Under the pieces are notes generated by a model. It was not told where the DNA came from. It worked only from the letters and a program-made list of their open reading frames with translations, and ran no database searches. A stretch of 64,000 bases of DNA from Rhizobium leguminosarum. Lineage in GTDB: Bacteria > Pseudomonadota > Alphaproteobacteria > Rhizobiales > Rhizobiaceae. Below, in pieces: positions 54,622 to 62,278 of this stretch. How positions within the stretch are numbered: the first letter of the stretch is position 1; every line of letters starts with the position of its first letter. The stretch is taken from NCBI RefSeq assembly GCF_017876795.1, contig NZ_JAGIOR010000001.1, positions 5,023,085 to 5,087,084 on the forward strand, in the 5' to 3' direction. A program made the translations under genes and the position numbers.

Positions 54622-55340
54622 TTAATAACGGAACATACGCGAGGCCAGAGCCCGGGCGCCGAGGGTGACAACCTTGGCTATGAGGTAGTAGATCACGGCT
54701 GCAATCGCGAAGAGTTCAAAGGTTCGGAAGGTGCGGGCGTTCAGTTCCTGGGTGACGCCAGTGAGATCGGAACTCATGCCGACCGTGACACCAAGCGAGG
54801 TCATCAGGATTGCCCAAACCATCTGGTTGGTGGCCGGCAGGAACGCGATGCGAAGCATCTGCGGCAGCACGACGTAGCGGAAGGCCTGCAGGGACGTCAT
54901 TCCAAGGGAGCGCGCCGCGCGCGTTTGCGTGTCGGCGATGCCTTTGAGCGCTCCCCGGAAGTTTTCCGCCAGGTAGCCTGCATTGTTGAAGGCGATGCCG
55001 GCAAGCAAAGCGGCAAACGGGCTCAGGTGAATTCCGTAATTTCCAAGCCCGAAATGGGCCATGTAGATCTGGAACAGCGCCGGTGTGTTGCGAGCGACTT
55101 CAACCCATACCGTCGCGACCGCTGACAGAGCGCGATTGCCCGACATATAGCGCGACGATCAGGATGAGTCTCACCTTGTTTGTCGCCGCGCACCGACAGG
55201 CGAAACAAGGTCAGAGCGATGGCGCAGACCAGACCGATAACCATAGACAGCAGCGCGATCTGCAACGTCATCAGCGCCCCGTCCAGCATTTGGGGAAGCG
55301 CCTTCAGTGCCTGATTCCAATGAAATGTGTAGCTGAACAT
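54622..55340 (-). pseudogene. Polar amino-acid ABC transporter permease split by a 53-bp insertion
   Basis: The N-terminus (from ATG 55340: FSYTFHWNQALKALPQMLDG to LFRLS) is in one frame. The rest (GNRALSAVATVWVEVARNTP to the end) is in another. Between them lie 47 bp of imperfect palindrome flanked by a 6-bp direct repeat. Removing the insert with one repeat gives CTG TCG GGC AAT, i.e. RLS-GNR, exactly the family sequence. The C-terminal part (ATG 55146 on, 174 residues) keeps the EAA loop (ENFRGALKGIADTQTRAARS) but lacks the first membrane segment. Confidence 0.82.
55140..55198. repeat. 47-bp palindromic mini-insert with 6-bp flanking duplication (CCGACA)
   Basis: CCGACA occurs at 55140-55145 and 55193-55198. 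The 47 bp between (55146-55192) contain GCGCGACGA near one end and TCGCCGCGC near the other, around a TGAGTCTCA core, so the strand can fold on itself. It interrupts a permease gene. I saw no second copy in this window by eye. Confidence 0.72.
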
Positions 55341-55407
55341 CGCCGTTTGGCTTTCGAAGAGGTGGCGGCGCCAGCTTCAAGCTCGCGCCGCTGGGAAAGC
55401 GATCAGA

Positions 55408-56214
55408 TCAACGGTAGATGCCGTTCACTGTCAGGTCTGGCGCGTCCCCTCCGACCCACTTCTTGTAGAGCTCGGCGTAGCGGCCGGTGCGAACCTGCTG
55501 GTTGATGAACAGGTTGAGATAATTGATCAAACCATAGTCCTCGCGGCCGGCAAACAGCGATACGTAGTCCGTATCAAACGGCGCCTTTCCGACGACAGCG
55601 ATGCCGGGAAACTTACCGGTCTTGATATTCGCCTGCGCCACGGTCGACGTGGATACGGTTGCATCGATCTGGCCTTGGCTGATTGCCAGGAACACGTCAG
55701 CCTGGGTTTGATACGGACGGAACTCGCCGGACCCCCAAGCCTTCACCTGCTTCTCCAATGCCAATGCCTCGTAAGTGCCGGCGGTGGCGCCGACCGTTTT
55801 GCCCTTCATCTCGTCAAAGGATTTGATGCCGGATTTCTCGTTGGCAGTGACGGCCATTTCAAAGGCAAAATACGGTATCGTCATGCCGACGGTCTTTGCA
55901 CGCTCCAACGTATCGGACGTCGAAGCAACACCGACGTCGACGCGACCCGACATCAGCGCAGGAATGCGTTCGGGAAACGGCGTTTCGACGATCTCGGCCG
56001 TTACGCCGAGAATCTTCGCCAAATCGTTGCAGTAGTCGACATCGAAACCAATCGGGTTGTTCGCCTCATCACGCGAGCCCATCGGCGGAAAGTCGAGCAC
56101 GACTGCGCAGCGCAGCGTGCCGGACGAGATGATGTCATCGAGCTTGTCGGCTTGAGCCTGGCTTGCGCAGGCTGCGGCGACGAAGAGGCCAAATGCGATA
56201 GTTGCGGTTTTCAT
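55408..56214 (-). CDS. Polar amino-acid ABC transporter substrate-binding protein
   Basis: This 268-residue protein has a signal peptide (KTATIAFGLFVAAACASQAQ, cleaved near ADK). The mature SBP_bac_3 fold has GTLRCAVVLDFPPMGSRDEANNPIGFDVDYC (about 32-62), RVDVGVASTSDTLERAK and GKTVGATAGTYEALAL. The aspartate and arginine that hold the amino-acid backbone are in the DVDYC and the SDTLERA regions. It is the first gene of the transporter operon. Substrate is inferred from the cluster as hydroxyproline or a derivative. Confidence 0.9.
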   Translation of the reverse strand: MKTATIAFGLFVAAACASQAQADKLDDIISSGTLRCAVVLDFPPMGSRDEANNPIGFDVDYCNDLAKILGVTAEIVETPFPERIPALMSGRVDVGVASTSDTLERAKTVGMTIPYFAFEMAVTANEKSGIKSFDEMKGKTVGATAGTYEALALEKQVKAWGSGEFRPYQTQADVFLAISQGQIDATVSTSTVAQANIKTGKFPGIAVVGKAPFDTDYVSLFAGREDYGLINYLNLFINQQVRTGRYAELYKKWVGGDAPDLTVNGIYR

Positions 56215-56316
56215 TGTTCTTACACTCCCAGTGTTTGGTGTTCACCACGATGCGACTATTTCCCATGCACGAAGAAAAATCAAATTTAAAATACAATTAG
56301 CATACAAGACGTATTC

Positions 56317-57444
56317 TTAGCTGTCGACAGCGGGCTTGTTACGGCCGACGGAGAACAGCGGCCGACCCAGTTTTTTTATGTCGATTTCGATGCCGAGCCC
56401 TGCGCCGGTCGGCGCTGTTCCAAAACCATTCGAAGAGCGAGGCAGGTGGTTTGCCAGATGACCGTCCGTCCAATCGTTGAAGAACGGCGTCATCAACAGA
56501 GATTCCGGCCGGGTCGTCGCGGCAACGTGGCTGGTGGCCGCGGTGATAATGTCCCCGCCCCACATGTCCTCGACCGATACCGCAAGATTGAGATCCTGAA
56601 GAAGATCACGCGCCTTTACGACGTTGGTCAGACCCCCGAGCTTGCCGAATTTGAGATTGATCGAAACGGCGTTCGCTTCGTATTTTGCCCGGTAAACCTC
56701 GTCATGATTGACGATGGATTCGTCGAGCACGAGAGGCAATAACGAGCCGCGATGGGCCAAAATACAATCTGCTGTCGAACGGCACGGTTGCTCCACATAC
56801 ACGGGCAATCCTGCCATCCCCTGCAATGCCAGTTTTGCCGCCGCCATGGACCAGCCGCCGTTTGAGTCCGCGACGATGACTGTATTGGCGTCCCCTGCCT
56901 CGACGCTTGCCCGGGTGCGGGCGATATCGTCGAAGGGATTGTTTCCCACCTTCAACTGAAATCGGTTTGTGCCGACAGCCCGACGGGACCTGATGAAATC
57001 GCCCATCGCGTCAGGTGTATCGAGCGGTACGGCCTCATAAACCGGAAATCGCTCGTTGATGACGCCGCCGATCAATGCCGATATCGGCCGGTTTAGCAAC
57101 TTGCCGAGAATGTCCCAGCAAGCAATGTCGATGGGGCTCTTCGCAAACTCCTGGCCCAGCAGGGTGGCGTTCATGATGCGATTGACGCCACCGATATTCA
57201 CCGGATCCTTGCCGACCAGCGCCTCGCCCAGATCTTTCAGCGCCGTGCGGATACCGTCGGGAAAGGTTGGAAGGTAGACCTTTCCGAGTGTAGTGATTTC
57301 ACCCCAGCCATCGATCCCCTCGTCCGTCCGAATGCGGACAACCGTTCCGTCTTCCGTGGATGCGACGCGATCGCCAGACATGACGTAGGTCCCGTGGGCG
57401 TATCCCACCGCATACTTGAAAACGTCCATTCCAATAATGTGCAT
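56317..57444 (-). CDS. Enolase-superfamily enzyme (mandelate racemase/muconate lactonizing type; hydroxyproline betaine epimerase or cis-3-hydroxyproline dehydratase candidate)
   Basis: This 375-residue capping plus barrel protein has the catalytic residues of the MLE type: Lys165 (QLKVG), metal ligands Asp193 (VADSNGGW), Glu218 (YVEQP) and Asp241 (LDESI), and Lys265 (NLKFGKLGGL) on the opposite face. Members with this Lys-Lys pair include the 4-hydroxyproline betaine 2-epimerase, and a cis-3-hydroxy-L-proline dehydratase is also known in this superfamily. Both suit the cluster. A GntR-type site (57486) lies 42 bp upstream. Confidence 0.85.
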   Translation of the reverse strand: MHIIGMDVFKYAVGYAHGTYVMSGDRVASTEDGTVVRIRTDEGIDGWGEITTLGKVYLPTFPDGIRTALKDLGEALVGKDPVNIGGVNRIMNATLLGQEFAKSPIDIACWDILGKLLNRPISALIGGVINERFPVYEAVPLDTPDAMGDFIRSRRAVGTNRFQLKVGNNPFDDIARTRASVEAGDANTVIVADSNGGWSMAAAKLALQGMAGLPVYVEQPCRSTADCILAHRGSLLPLVLDESIVNHDEVYRAKYEANAVSINLKFGKLGGLTNVVKARDLLQDLNLAVSVEDMWGGDIITAATSHVAATTRPESLLMTPFFNDWTDGHLANHLPRSSNGFGTAPTGAGLGIEIDIKKLGRPLFSVGRNKPAVDS

Positions 57445-57485
57445 AAAGACCCCTCCTGCCGGTGGATCTCACCGCAGATGGGATA

Positions 57486-57502
57486 TTGTATAAAATATTC
57501 AG
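57486..57502. promoter_or_regulatory. Half-conserved 17-bp operator upstream of the enolase-family gene (site 2)
   Basis: TTGTATAAAATATTCAG matches the consensus TTGTATAAAATATGCAA at all but the last few positions. It lies in the enolase-family gene promoter on the minus strand. Confidence 0.5.
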
Positions 57503-57592
57503 AAGCGCGTGTAAACCTTCTGAGACCCTTGAATCAGGACCTGCCCTTTTGCGCCGGACGGGCGGGATCATTTTACCGACATTGTCACCTGC

Positions 57593-58282
57593 TTAAGCGG
57601 TGGCCTTGTCGGTGGTCTTGTTGTGGAGAAGATCGACGAGGACGGCGCGGATATGATCGATGTGCTCACGCATGAAACTGGCACCTTCGGCATGCAGCCC
57701 CTGTTCACACAGGCCAAGCAACCGCTGGTGTTCCTGAACTGCGCGATCACGGTCGCCTCCGATGACCGAAAGCTGAATGCGCGTGTGCCGATCGCATTCC
57801 TGGAGAAGGTTGTGGACCGTCGCAACGATCCTTGGACTGTCGGCATGCCGGTACAGACGGAGATGAAATTCGGTGTTGAGATTGTTCCAGCTGTCTACAT
57901 CCAGCTTTTCGATCGACTCCGCATAGCGCGATTGGATCAGCCTCAACTCGTCCAGATCGACCGAGGTCAGCTTCGGCGCCGATCTTGCAAAGAGGAACGG
58001 CTCCAACAACATTCTCATGTTGAAGAGCTCCTCGATCTCCTCAATCGACAATTCGACAACCATTGCCCCTCGATGGGGATAGTTTTTCACCAATCCTTCG
58101 CTTTCCAGCAGAACCAAAGCCTCACGAATGGGGATCCGGCTCATTTCCAGCTCTTGGGCCAGGCCGTCCTGGCGAAGCTGGTAGCCGGGCGGGTAAATAC
58201 CCTCGACAATCCGATTTCGGATTTCCTGGGCCGCCGCCGCCGCCATCGTCTTGTGCTTGAGGCTTTTACCAACCGATACCAC
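57593..58282 (-). CDS. GntR-family (FadR/FCD) regulator of the hydroxyproline-type genes
   Basis: This 229-residue protein has the winged helix LRQDGLAQELEMSRIPIREALVLLESEGLVKNYPHRGAMV (about 37-76), then an FCD domain with FHLRLYRHAD and HQRLLGLCEQGLHAE (metal-site His). It is divergent from the racemase-family gene, with a 329-bp gap that holds the best copy of the 17-bp palindrome (58459). It is therefore the likely controller of that gene, the enolase-family gene and aconitase X. Confidence 0.87.
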   Translation of the reverse strand: MVSVGKSLKHKTMAAAAAQEIRNRIVEGIYPPGYQLRQDGLAQELEMSRIPIREALVLLESEGLVKNYPHRGAMVVELSIEEIEELFNMRMLLEPFLFARSAPKLTSVDLDELRLIQSRYAESIEKLDVDSWNNLNTEFHLRLYRHADSPRIVATVHNLLQECDRHTRIQLSVIGGDRDRAVQEHQRLLGLCEQGLHAEGASFMREHIDHIRAVLVDLLHNKTTDKATA

Positions 58283-58611
58283 GGGTCCCGTCCTTGTTTA
58301 GAAGCAATTCACTGCATAGAATATCGAAGATCGGCCGATAATAGATATGCGCGGCGATTAGAATCGCGTTCCGGACCAGCACGCTTAACCCAAAATTCTC
58401 CTCCGGCGCGACTGGCTGAAATCCGCATACGAACCGGTCATTTCCGCCAGCTTGATATTTGTATATTTTATGCAATATTCGGTCAAAAGGAAATTTGGGC
58501 AGCGACATCGCATTGCGATCGCTTGGTTGTCGCGGAGGTCCCTCACGCAAAGCCGGATCGCTTCGAAACATCCGACAATGACGTGCAACTCCAATGCAAG
58601 GTGCAGATAAA
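58283..58611. other. Divergent control region between the GntR and racemase-family genes
   Basis: 329 bp without a gene. Apart from the 17-bp palindrome at 58459-58475, an AT-rich stretch at about 58452-58482 probably holds the promoter of the racemase-family gene. No other signal is clear. Confidence 0.5.
58459..58475. promoter_or_regulatory. 17-bp palindrome in the divergent control region (site 3)
   Basis: TTGTATATTTTATGCAA is the mirror arrangement of site 1 (TTGCATATTTTATACAA). It lies 137 bp before the racemase-family start. Confidence 0.6.
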
Positions 58612-59652
58612 ATGCGTTCTCGACTGTCAATAAATGTCGTCGGTTGCCACGCCGAAGGTGAAATTGGCGATGTCATCGTTGGTGGCGTCCTCGCCCCGGC
58701 CGGCGCGACGATGATGCAACGCATGATGACAATGGAGCGCGAACACGATCATATCCGGCAGCTGCTGATTTGCGAACCGCGCGGTTCCGTAGCACGTCAC
58801 GTCAATCTCATCGTACCGGCAATTCACCCGGAGTGCGTCGCTGGCGCCATCATCATGGAACCGACCGAATACGTTCCGATGTCGGGGTCGAATACGATCT
58901 GCATCGCGACTGTGTTGCTGGAGACCGGCATGGTGCCGATGGTCGAGCCTATCACGCAGTTTAAGCTCGACATGCCGGGCGGGGTCATCGAAATCACGGC
59001 GGAATGCCAAGATGGGCGTTGCCGGTCCGTCACATTCCGCAATGCGCCGGCCTTTGCCGCCGTTCTCGACGGAAATTTGGAGGTCGAAGGATTGGGGACA
59101 ATCTCGATCGATATCGCCTACGGCGGAATGTTCTTCGGCATCGTCGATGCCAAAAAGTTCGGTTTCCAAGTGGTTCCCGAAGAAGCCAGGGAACTGGCGG
59201 TTCTTGGAGAGAAAATCCGAAAGGCAGCGCGCGAGCAGTTCGATGTCGTGCATCCGGATTTTCCGAACGTCCGCGGCGTGTCGATCGTCCAATTTGCGAT
59301 GCCTTTCGGCGGCAACGGGGTCGAAACGCGCAATACCTGCATCGTTTCCCCAGGCAGATCAGACCGCTCTCCGACGGGGACCGGGACTTCGGCTCGGATG
59401 GCGGTCCTTCACGCCCGTGGTCAGATGAGGAGCGGAGACACTCTCGTCCATTCCTCGATTATCGGATCTCGGTTCATCGGGAAAATACTTGGGACAACTG
59501 AGGTCGGAGGCCGAGAAGCAGTGATCCCTCAAATAACCGGCCGCGCCTGGATCACCGGCCATCATACGTACTGCGTCGATCCAGAGGATCCGTGGCAGAA
59601 CGGCTACATGGTCGCAGACACGTGGGGTGTTACCCCTACCCTCAAGCAGTAG
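58612..59652 (+). CDS. Proline racemase-family protein, trans-3-hydroxy-L-proline dehydratase type
   Basis: ATG 58612 is preferred (AAGGTG 8 bp before; ATG 58594 has no such signal); 346 residues. Fold motifs include GCHAEGEIGDV (about 11-21) and DIAYGGMFFGIVDA. Of the two catalytic positions, the first is Ser91 (MSGSNT) where racemases have Cys, and the second is Thr255 (DRSPTGTGTSA) where they have Cys. Thr at the second site is the hallmark of trans-3-hydroxy-L-proline dehydratase, which forms pyrroline-2-carboxylate. The Ldh2-type gene could then reduce that to proline. Confidence 0.85.
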   Translation: MRSRLSINVVGCHAEGEIGDVIVGGVLAPAGATMMQRMMTMEREHDHIRQLLICEPRGSVARHVNLIVPAIHPECVAGAIIMEPTEYVPMSGSNTICIATVLLETGMVPMVEPITQFKLDMPGGVIEITAECQDGRCRSVTFRNAPAFAAVLDGNLEVEGLGTISIDIAYGGMFFGIVDAKKFGFQVVPEEARELAVLGEKIRKAAREQFDVVHPDFPNVRGVSIVQFAMPFGGNGVETRNTCIVSPGRSDRSPTGTGTSARMAVLHARGQMRSGDTLVHSSIIGSRFIGKILGTTEVGGREAVIPQITGRAWITGHHTYCVDPEDPWQNGYMVADTWGVTPTLKQ

Positions 59653-60210
59653 TCGGATTGCGTATCGGAAACCTGGACTTCCTTATTCAGACGACAGCGA
59701 CAGGCCGTGCAAGGCGGTGGTGCCGCTGATCGGCCCGGATGTCTTGTCTATGGCCGGGTGAAGACGCACCTTAAGCTGTCGCGATCGTTCAGCCTCGCTC
59801 TTTGCGCTTTGGTCGCCCCGCATATCGTTGCCGCCCGCCATCAAGTCAAATCGGTGAAGCTTCATCCGATTTGCGGGAAAGCTATCCGTTCCGCGCAGCG
59901 AAATGCCAGCGCCGTCGTCCAGGCAACCCACCATTAACGTTCGAAGCTCAGATATATCTTTCGGGCTTGTCGGTGCTGCGCGCTTGATCAACGACGGCAA
60001 AAGCCGGCCCGCTTTATTCCGCCCGAATGAATTGTGGCGGTGTTCGACGTCCGCCGGGACGGTCGGCGATGCCGCTGAAGTTGCCGTCCGTCGTCGGCAT
60101 TCGGTGACACCAGCGTCAGCCATACCGGTTGTCGATGGAAAATATCTCGGGGACGATGCGGTCCTGCGAACTGGCCATGATGGTTCTTCACCCAACAGGA
60201 GCCTGTTCCC
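59653..60210. other. 558-bp region without a convincing gene
   Basis: An antisense open frame of 180 codons (60225 to 59683) overlaps the start of the GGDEF-EAL gene and shows no recognisable domain or ribosome-binding site. Plus-strand frames are short and composition-biased. The last 20 bp hold the AGGAG of the GGDEF-EAL gene. Confidence 0.4.
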
Positions 60211-61758
60211 ATGCCTCGCATCCAACCGACCAGACCCCAGATGGAGATATTGGTCTGGCTCTCGATCTTCCTGCTTCTCTTCTGCCTATCCTGGCGGTTC
60301 CATTGGCATGAGGGTCTGGATGGCTTTATCGAGCGGCATCACGACTATCCGCTCGACCACGCGCTCGTCGCCCTCAACATCTCCGGGTTTCTGGGGCTGA
60401 TCTATTCCGCGCTGCGGATCCGGGATCTTTCGCGAGAGGTTAACCGCAGGCTGCAGGCCGAAAAGAACGTGGACTGGATTGCCTGTCACGATACGCTGAC
60501 CGAGCTGCCGAACCGCAGATTTCTGGATTCCATATGCGCACAGGCGATAATCGATCACAGGGCACAGGAAACCTATGCTGTGTTCAGCATCGATCTCGAC
60601 GGCTTCAAGAAGGTCAATGACCTGCTGGGGCACGATCACGGTGATGCGGTGCTGAAGACTGTTGCCCAGCGGCTCTCCGCCCTCTTTCCCCGTGAGCACG
60701 TTTTCCGCATTGGTGCAGACGAGTTTGTCGTTCTGGCGCGGCGCACGGGAAATCCCGATCTTGCCGCCGTGGGCAACCGTATCGTCAGCGTGATCGGCAA
60801 GGCTTTCACATTCAATGGCGTCGCCGTCGATCTCGGCGCCAGCGTCGGCTTCGCACTTTATCCGGAGAACGGCGATGACCTCGGTCAAGTCATCCGACAT
60901 TCCGACTGTGCGATGTCTGTAGCGAAAAAGCAGGGGCGCGATCTAGTGAAGCCCTTCGTGCCTTCGATGCAGGATGAGCTGGAGAAACGGATTCGAATGG
61001 AAGGGGATCTGCGAGCGGCCATCCGGAAGGCTGAGATCGTTCCCTATTATCAACCACTCGTGGACCTGAAGGCGGACAAGATTATCGGCTTCGAGGCGCT
61101 GGCGCGCTGGAAAACGGCTTCCGGCGAATTCATTCCGCCGAGCGAATTCATTCCAGTGGCAGAGCAAGCCGGCCTGATCGTCGAATTGACGGACCAACTG
61201 CTTCGGCGCGCCTGTACCGATGCGCTTTCCTGGCCAAGCGATCTCGCCCTGTCGTTCAACCTTTCACCGATCCAATTAAGCGACCGGTTGCTGGGCCTCA
61301 GAATTCTCAAGATATTGGGCGATGTCGGTCTTCCCGCGCACAGGGTCGAGCTTGAGGTAACGGAGAGCGCCATCATCCAGGACGCCGTCACGGCACGGAT
61401 CGTCCTCGACGATCTGGTGAATGCGGGGGTCAGGATTGCTCTCGACGACTTTGGAACCGGCTATTCCAGCCTCTCCCAACTGTCGAACTACCGGTTCGAC
61501 AAGATCAAGATCGACAGGAGTTTCGTCGCCTCTTTCGAGACCGATGACAAGCAGGACAAGGTGATCAAGGCCATTATCGCTCTCGGTGCCGGACTTGGCG
61601 TGACGATAACGGCCGAAGGCATCGAAGAGGAGAGCCAGCGTCGACGGCTTCAGGATCTGGGTTGCGACATCGGCCAGGGATATCTGCTTGGCAGACCGGT
61701 GCCGATCGAGGAGATCGCCACAGATCACGTCAACACCAGGATTTTGCAACGCGGTTGA
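60211..61758 (+). CDS. GGDEF-EAL protein, probable cyclic di-GMP phosphodiesterase
   Basis: This 515-residue protein has AGGAG 9 bp before ATG. Two N-terminal membrane segments (about 11-30 and 50-70) enclose a short periplasmic loop. The GGDEF domain (about 85-250) keeps VFSIDLDGFKKVNDLLGHDHGD but its active loop is GADEF (168-172), not GGDEF. The EAL domain (about 262-510) is intact: FEALARW (295-297 EAL), NLSP, EVTES, LDDFGTGYSSL, KIDRSF, AEGIEE and GQGYLLGRP. It therefore probably degrades cyclic di-GMP, with the GGDEF half regulatory or weakly active. Confidence 0.88.
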   Translation: MPRIQPTRPQMEILVWLSIFLLLFCLSWRFHWHEGLDGFIERHHDYPLDHALVALNISGFLGLIYSALRIRDLSREVNRRLQAEKNVDWIACHDTLTELPNRRFLDSICAQAIIDHRAQETYAVFSIDLDGFKKVNDLLGHDHGDAVLKTVAQRLSALFPREHVFRIGADEFVVLARRTGNPDLAAVGNRIVSVIGKAFTFNGVAVDLGASVGFALYPENGDDLGQVIRHSDCAMSVAKKQGRDLVKPFVPSMQDELEKRIRMEGDLRAAIRKAEIVPYYQPLVDLKADKIIGFEALARWKTASGEFIPPSEFIPVAEQAGLIVELTDQLLRRACTDALSWPSDLALSFNLSPIQLSDRLLGLRILKILGDVGLPAHRVELEVTESAIIQDAVTARIVLDDLVNAGVRIALDDFGTGYSSLSQLSNYRFDKIKIDRSFVASFETDDKQDKVIKAIIALGAGLGVTITAEGIEEESQRRRLQDLGCDIGQGYLLGRPVPIEEIATDHVNTRILQRG

Positions 61759-62017
61759 TGGGATGCTCCGCCCGGAACGCCTGCGTTCAAGAATCCTTTA
61801 CACTGACGCGGCCCACAGGGGCTCGGAGGATGAGGCGGGCATCCGGCGGCTGGATGCGGTGCATCGGGTGTGTGTGTGTGTGTCGGCGCGGGTCCGAACG
61901 GCGGAAGCATGCCCCTGAAGATCAAATCTCTCCGGCCGACGGCCCCCATACATCCGTCAGCGCAAAGCCTGCGGGATGCGGGTCGAAGGGGTCGAGGGCG
62001 ACCTGCGCGCACAGTCT
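61759..62017. other. Region downstream of the GGDEF-EAL gene
   Basis: No gene is recognised. It contains a (GT)8 microsatellite (61868-61883). GC-rich open frames on both strands are short and low in complexity. Confidence 0.4.
61868..61883. repeat. (GT)8 dinucleotide repeat
   Basis: Eight GT units in a non-coding stretch. Dinucleotide runs of this length are rare in bacterial genomes and can vary in length by slippage. Confidence 0.8.
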
Positions 62018-62182
62018 TCAGACTTCCACCCGCTCGAACTGACAGGAGAACTTGACATTGTAAGCACAAAAGTCGCCTTCGGGGGTGAGCACCAATCCGG
62101 TGATGTTCGCGCGCTGGAAGCTGTCCTCCTCGGCCTCATTGTCAATCTTGAGCGTTAGGGCCTGAGACGGAACAAACGATTC
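62018..62182 (-). pseudogene. C-terminal remnant of an unknown gene next to the ISAzo13 element
   Basis: On the minus strand an open frame with protein-like composition (NESFVPSQALTLKIDNEAEE, then LVLTPEGDFCAYNVKFSCQF) ends at a TGA (62018-62020). It has no start codon or ribosome-binding site within reach, and its upstream part is replaced by the transposase region. I do not recognise the family. The boundary of about 62182 is estimated from loss of coding character. Confidence 0.35.
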
Positions 62183-62278
62183 GTTAGATCTTGGTAGATT
62201 ACTTGGTGTAGAGATGAGCGATGCTGGACGGAGGTTAAACTTTCTGATTCAGTGGGCGAATGAATTTGAGCGACCTGG

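Noticed and set aside
56270..56316. AT-rich stretch before the amino-acid binding-protein gene as a fourth copy of the 17-bp operator
   Set aside because: It has TTGTAT-like half-sites on the minus strand but not with the right spacing or symmetry.
56328..56337. CTGTCGACAG near the stop of the enolase-family gene as a third TTGTCGACAA-like operator
   Set aside because: It differs at both ends, lies inside a coding 3' end and is not in a promoter.
59683..60225. 180-codon minus-strand open frame between the racemase-family and GGDEF-EAL genes
   Set aside because: It overlaps the start of the GGDEF-EAL gene, lacks a ribosome-binding site and shows no recognisable fold. It was left as intergenic.
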